This document shows positions 6,182 to 8,242 of a stretch of DNA of 8,242 nucleotides, one piece after another. The DNA is taken from positions 1 to 8,242 of the forward strand of contig JASLDB010000134.1 of assembly GCA_030151665.1 (NCBI GenBank). Direction: 5' to 3'. Below the pieces are notes generated by a model, which saw only the letters and a program-made list of their open reading frames with translations, was not told the DNA's origin and did not search any database. Both the position numbers and the translations under genes were made by a program. The DNA is from Neisseriaceae bacterium (GTDB taxonomy: Bacteria; Pseudomonadota; Gammaproteobacteria; Burkholderiales; Neisseriaceae). The stretch's first letter is position 1, and every line of letters begins with the position of its first letter.

Positions 6182-7506
6182 ATTGGTAAACGCAACTGAA
6201 AAGAGCAACCATCATCTTGATTGGTGGTTAAGGAAACCTCACCACCTAGGTGCTCAATGCACAGTTTGACATAAGCCAATCCCAAGCCAAAGCCTGTATT
6301 GTTGGCATGTAGGCGTGTAAAAGGGGCGAAAATGTGTTCATGGTATTGGGGGTCGATACCATTGCCATTATCTGCTACATCAATGATCAGCATGGCGTCT
6401 TGTGTGGTAACGGTAATAACGATGGTATCTCCGCCATATTTACATGCATTGTGCAATAAATTTTGTAAGGCAATGCTCAGCAATTGTTTATCACTTTGTA
6501 TGCTGTCAATGTGGATGTTTTGGATAATATTGCGTTGTGCAGGGTAGCTGATTTGTGCGCTTTGACACAAATTATCTAGCCAATCTTTAATCTTGATATT
6601 TTCTTTATTGAGTTGAATTTGGCTTTGTTGTCGCTTAAAAAAGTCCAAGCTAATATTGATAAATTCATCTAATTGGCGCAAATCTTGTTGAATCATCGCC
6701 AGCTCTTGGCGTTCCTCACTGCTTAATTGAGCGTCTTCCAAGCTTGCTAAGCCAAATTGAATACGTGCCAAAGGTGTTTTGAGTTCGTGTGCCATGGCAA
6801 ATGATAGTATCTTGCTATTATTGAGTAAAACGCCAAGCCGTTTGGTGGTTTGTTCTAGGGCCTGGGATAATGGCCGAAATAGCCAAGTTCGGGTTTGTAT
6901 GTCTTGGCTTAGCCATGTTTCTTGCATGATACCATGGGCAATGCTCCGCAAACGCCAAGCATCTTGCCAAAGTGGTGTGAACAAATAAAAAATAGCAACA
7001 ATCAAAAAAAACAGACTGATTGAAGAATAAAGTCCCAAAAAGACATAAAAAGAATGGGCATTCTCATCCACTTGCTGCGTATTGACCACTGGGCCAATCT
7101 TGATGAGTTGTTGTAAGGATCCTTTATACTGGTTATAGAAAATAAAATCATCCATGTCAAAGGCAATTTGACTGGTTTTGAGTTGTTGTTTGACATCATT
7201 AGATAATTCGCTATTGACGTCAACCAATACCAACGGATGGCCAAATTGCTTGCTTAAGGCTGCTAAAGTTAAGCGATCCTGAATCGGATCACCTGTTAAT
7301 TTTTCATTAATTAAAGCGATGGGGCCTTGGTAGCTGTTTTGAAATAGCCGAAAATCATCATCCAAGCCTGTGGCATCATGTGGTAGCACAGATAATAGAT
7401 AGTCAGTTAGGAAGAATGCTGATATTTGTATGAATAAAAGCAAAATTGCATAGGCCAGTAAACGCAATTTGTAACGAGAAACATGCCATAAATTGTACAT
7501 TATCAT
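6178..7506 (-). CDS. rstB: RstB-like sensor histidine kinase
   Basis: This 442-residue membrane sensor kinase is the partner of the response regulator just upstream. Helix TM1 spans about 14-37, a periplasmic sensor part about 38-152, and TM2 about 153-176, followed by a HAMP-like linker. The dimerisation/phosphoacceptor box is FAMAHELKTPLARIQ (236-250), with H240 as the phosphorylated histidine. ATP-binding motifs are the N box LLHNACKYGG (350-359), G1 DNGNGI (379-384), F box IFAPFTRL (392-399) and G2 GFGLGLAYV (405-413). All key residues are present, so it should be active. The start is six bases after the regulator's stop codon, indicating translational coupling; a second ATG two codons later is an alternative start, and neither has a good ribosome site. 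The signal is unknown. Nothing in the sequence ties it to the hut genes, since it is transcribed towards them and is separated by a strong terminator. Confidence 0.88.
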   Translation of the reverse strand: MIMYNLWHVSRYKLRLLAYAILLLFIQISAFFLTDYLLSVLPHDATGLDDDFRLFQNSYQGPIALINEKLTGDPIQDRLTLAALSKQFGHPLVLVDVNSELSNDVKQQLKTSQIAFDMDDFIFYNQYKGSLQQLIKIGPVVNTQQVDENAHSFYVFLGLYSSISLFFLIVAIFYLFTPLWQDAWRLRSIAHGIMQETWLSQDIQTRTWLFRPLSQALEQTTKRLGVLLNNSKILSFAMAHELKTPLARIQFGLASLEDAQLSSEERQELAMIQQDLRQLDEFINISLDFFKRQQSQIQLNKENIKIKDWLDNLCQSAQISYPAQRNIIQNIHIDSIQSDKQLLSIALQNLLHNACKYGGDTIVITVTTQDAMLIIDVADNGNGIDPQYHEHIFAPFTRLHANNTGFGLGLAYVKLCIEHLGGEVSLTTNQDDGCSFQLRLPI

Positions 7507-7512
7507 GAATTC

Positions 7513-8223
7513 TTATTGAGGAGAAAAAAGGTAGCCTTTGCCACGAATGGTTTTTATCCAAGCTTCAGCTTCGTCTGGTCTGGCTAATTTTCGGCGTAAT
7601 CTTGAAATGCGTGCATCGATGGAGCGATCTAAGCCATCAAATTCAATACCGCGCAATTCACTCAAGATAGCATCACGGGACATGATTTCGCCTGCGTGAT
7701 TGGCCAATAACCACAAAAGATCAAATTCTGCTGTGGTCAATTCCAATGTTTGATTTTGGTAAATAACAACACGGGTTAAGTTGTTGATGCTTAAATCAGC
7801 AAATTCAATGTATTCGCTACTATGGATATGCTCAGATACCGTTTGTTGTGATTGGGTTCTTCGCAATAATGCCCGTATTCTGGCCAATAAAACCCGAGGT
7901 TCTGCTGTTTTACTCAAGTAATCGTCTGCACCCATTTCCAAACCTTTAATCTCATTGTGTTCAGAGTCATTAGCGGTCAAAATCAAAATAGGGGCTTGAA
8001 AATGTTGGCGCAATTCTTCACAGATTTGCCAACCTGAAACCTCAGGCAACATTAAATCCAATATGACTAAATCGGGAAGGGTGGCCATGATTTGGTGATA
8101 AGCACCCTGACCACTAAAGTGGTAATGAATAATATAGCCGTGTTTGTGAAGGTATTGGCCAATGAGCCTAGCCAGACGCTCATCATCTTCAACAATGAAT
8201 ATTTTTTGTGGGTTCATGCACAT
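7513..8223 (-). CDS. rstA: RstA-like OmpR-family response regulator
   Basis: This 236-residue DNA-binding regulator has a receiver domain (about 6-120) and an OmpR/PhoB winged helix (about 138-235). Receiver residues are E12, D13 and D14 (acidic pocket), D56 (phosphoacceptor in LVILDLMLP), T83 and K105. The lysine is followed by Thr instead of the usual Pro; E. coli RstA, as I recall it, has the same Lys-Thr. Other RstA/BfmR-type segments are LEMGADDYLSK (95-105), RVLLARIRALLRR (110-122), ELTTAEFDLLWLLANHAG (161-178), GLDRSIDARISRLRRKL (197-213) and IRGKGYLFSP (226-235). The upstream start at 8221-8223 is used; the ATG two codons later (8215-8217) is equally plausible, and no clear ribosome site precedes either. 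The frame stays open to the window edge, but the receiver normally begins here. It forms an operon with the sensor kinase, regulator first. Confidence 0.9.
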   Translation of the reverse strand: MCMNPQKIFIVEDDERLARLIGQYLHKHGYIIHYHFSGQGAYHQIMATLPDLVILDLMLPEVSGWQICEELRQHFQAPILILTANDSEHNEIKGLEMGADDYLSKTAEPRVLLARIRALLRRTQSQQTVSEHIHSSEYIEFADLSINNLTRVVIYQNQTLELTTAEFDLLWLLANHAGEIMSRDAILSELRGIEFDGLDRSIDARISRLRRKLARPDEAEAWIKTIRGKGYLFSPQ

Positions 8224-8242
8224 GGGCTTTATGAGAAAACAT

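Noticed and set aside
6299..6988. Plus-strand open frames opposite the sensor kinase
   Set aside because: Translations show no recognisable domain and the minus-strand kinase motifs are unambiguous.
1..8242. CRISPR array, tRNA, rRNA, insertion sequence or prophage remnant
   Set aside because: No spaced direct repeats, cloverleaf-like sequence, transposase motifs or terminal inverted repeats were seen.

Overview
The window comes from an AT-rich Gram-negative bacterium, probably a low-GC gammaproteobacterium. The support is an RstA/RstB-like two-component pair, a Pseudomonas/Acinetobacter-type HutC and HutD, and a BCCT carrier. I cannot name the genus. The overall theme is histidine/urocanate-type catabolism under a HutC repressor.

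Layout: the left edge holds the N-terminal part of hutD on the minus strand. Divergent from it lies hutC, the GntR/UTRA repressor. It is followed by hutI (imidazolonepropionase), which has its own promoter, operator and terminator. Next comes a two-gene unit: a HutH/PAL-superfamily lyase and a BCCT-family carrier, again with its own promoter and operator. A perfect 15-bp-stem bidirectional terminator separates this unit from the convergent rstA-rstB-like regulator/sensor pair on the minus strand.

The most interesting element is the lyase at 3027-4562. It is full-length and clearly homologous to histidine ammonia-lyase, but the Ala-Ser-Gly triad that makes the MIO electrophile is missing (GSVG is followed by Tyr-Leu-Ser and about three residues are deleted). 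Two further active-site positions are also changed (Asn to Ser, Tyr to Leu). MIO-independent members of this superfamily are known as ergothionases, which eliminate trimethylamine from ergothioneine. The next gene encodes a BCCT carrier, a family that mostly moves trimethylammonium compounds. I therefore infer an uptake-and-elimination cassette for ergothioneine or a related histidine betaine, feeding a urocanate-like product towards Hut-type enzymes. This is an inference; an ordinary 'hutH' label would probably be wrong.

The lyase/BCCT promoter is nearly a copy of the hutI promoter: TTGTCA, 17 bp, TATATT, then the palindrome TTGTATATACAA at the expected start site. A degenerate copy of the palindrome lies just upstream of hutD. 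One repressor, HutC, can therefore plausibly control all three units. In sampled lines the lyase and BCCT genes are more AT-rich than hutC and hutI, consistent with separate acquisition. No hutU, hutG or canonical hutH is present; they may lie beyond hutD.
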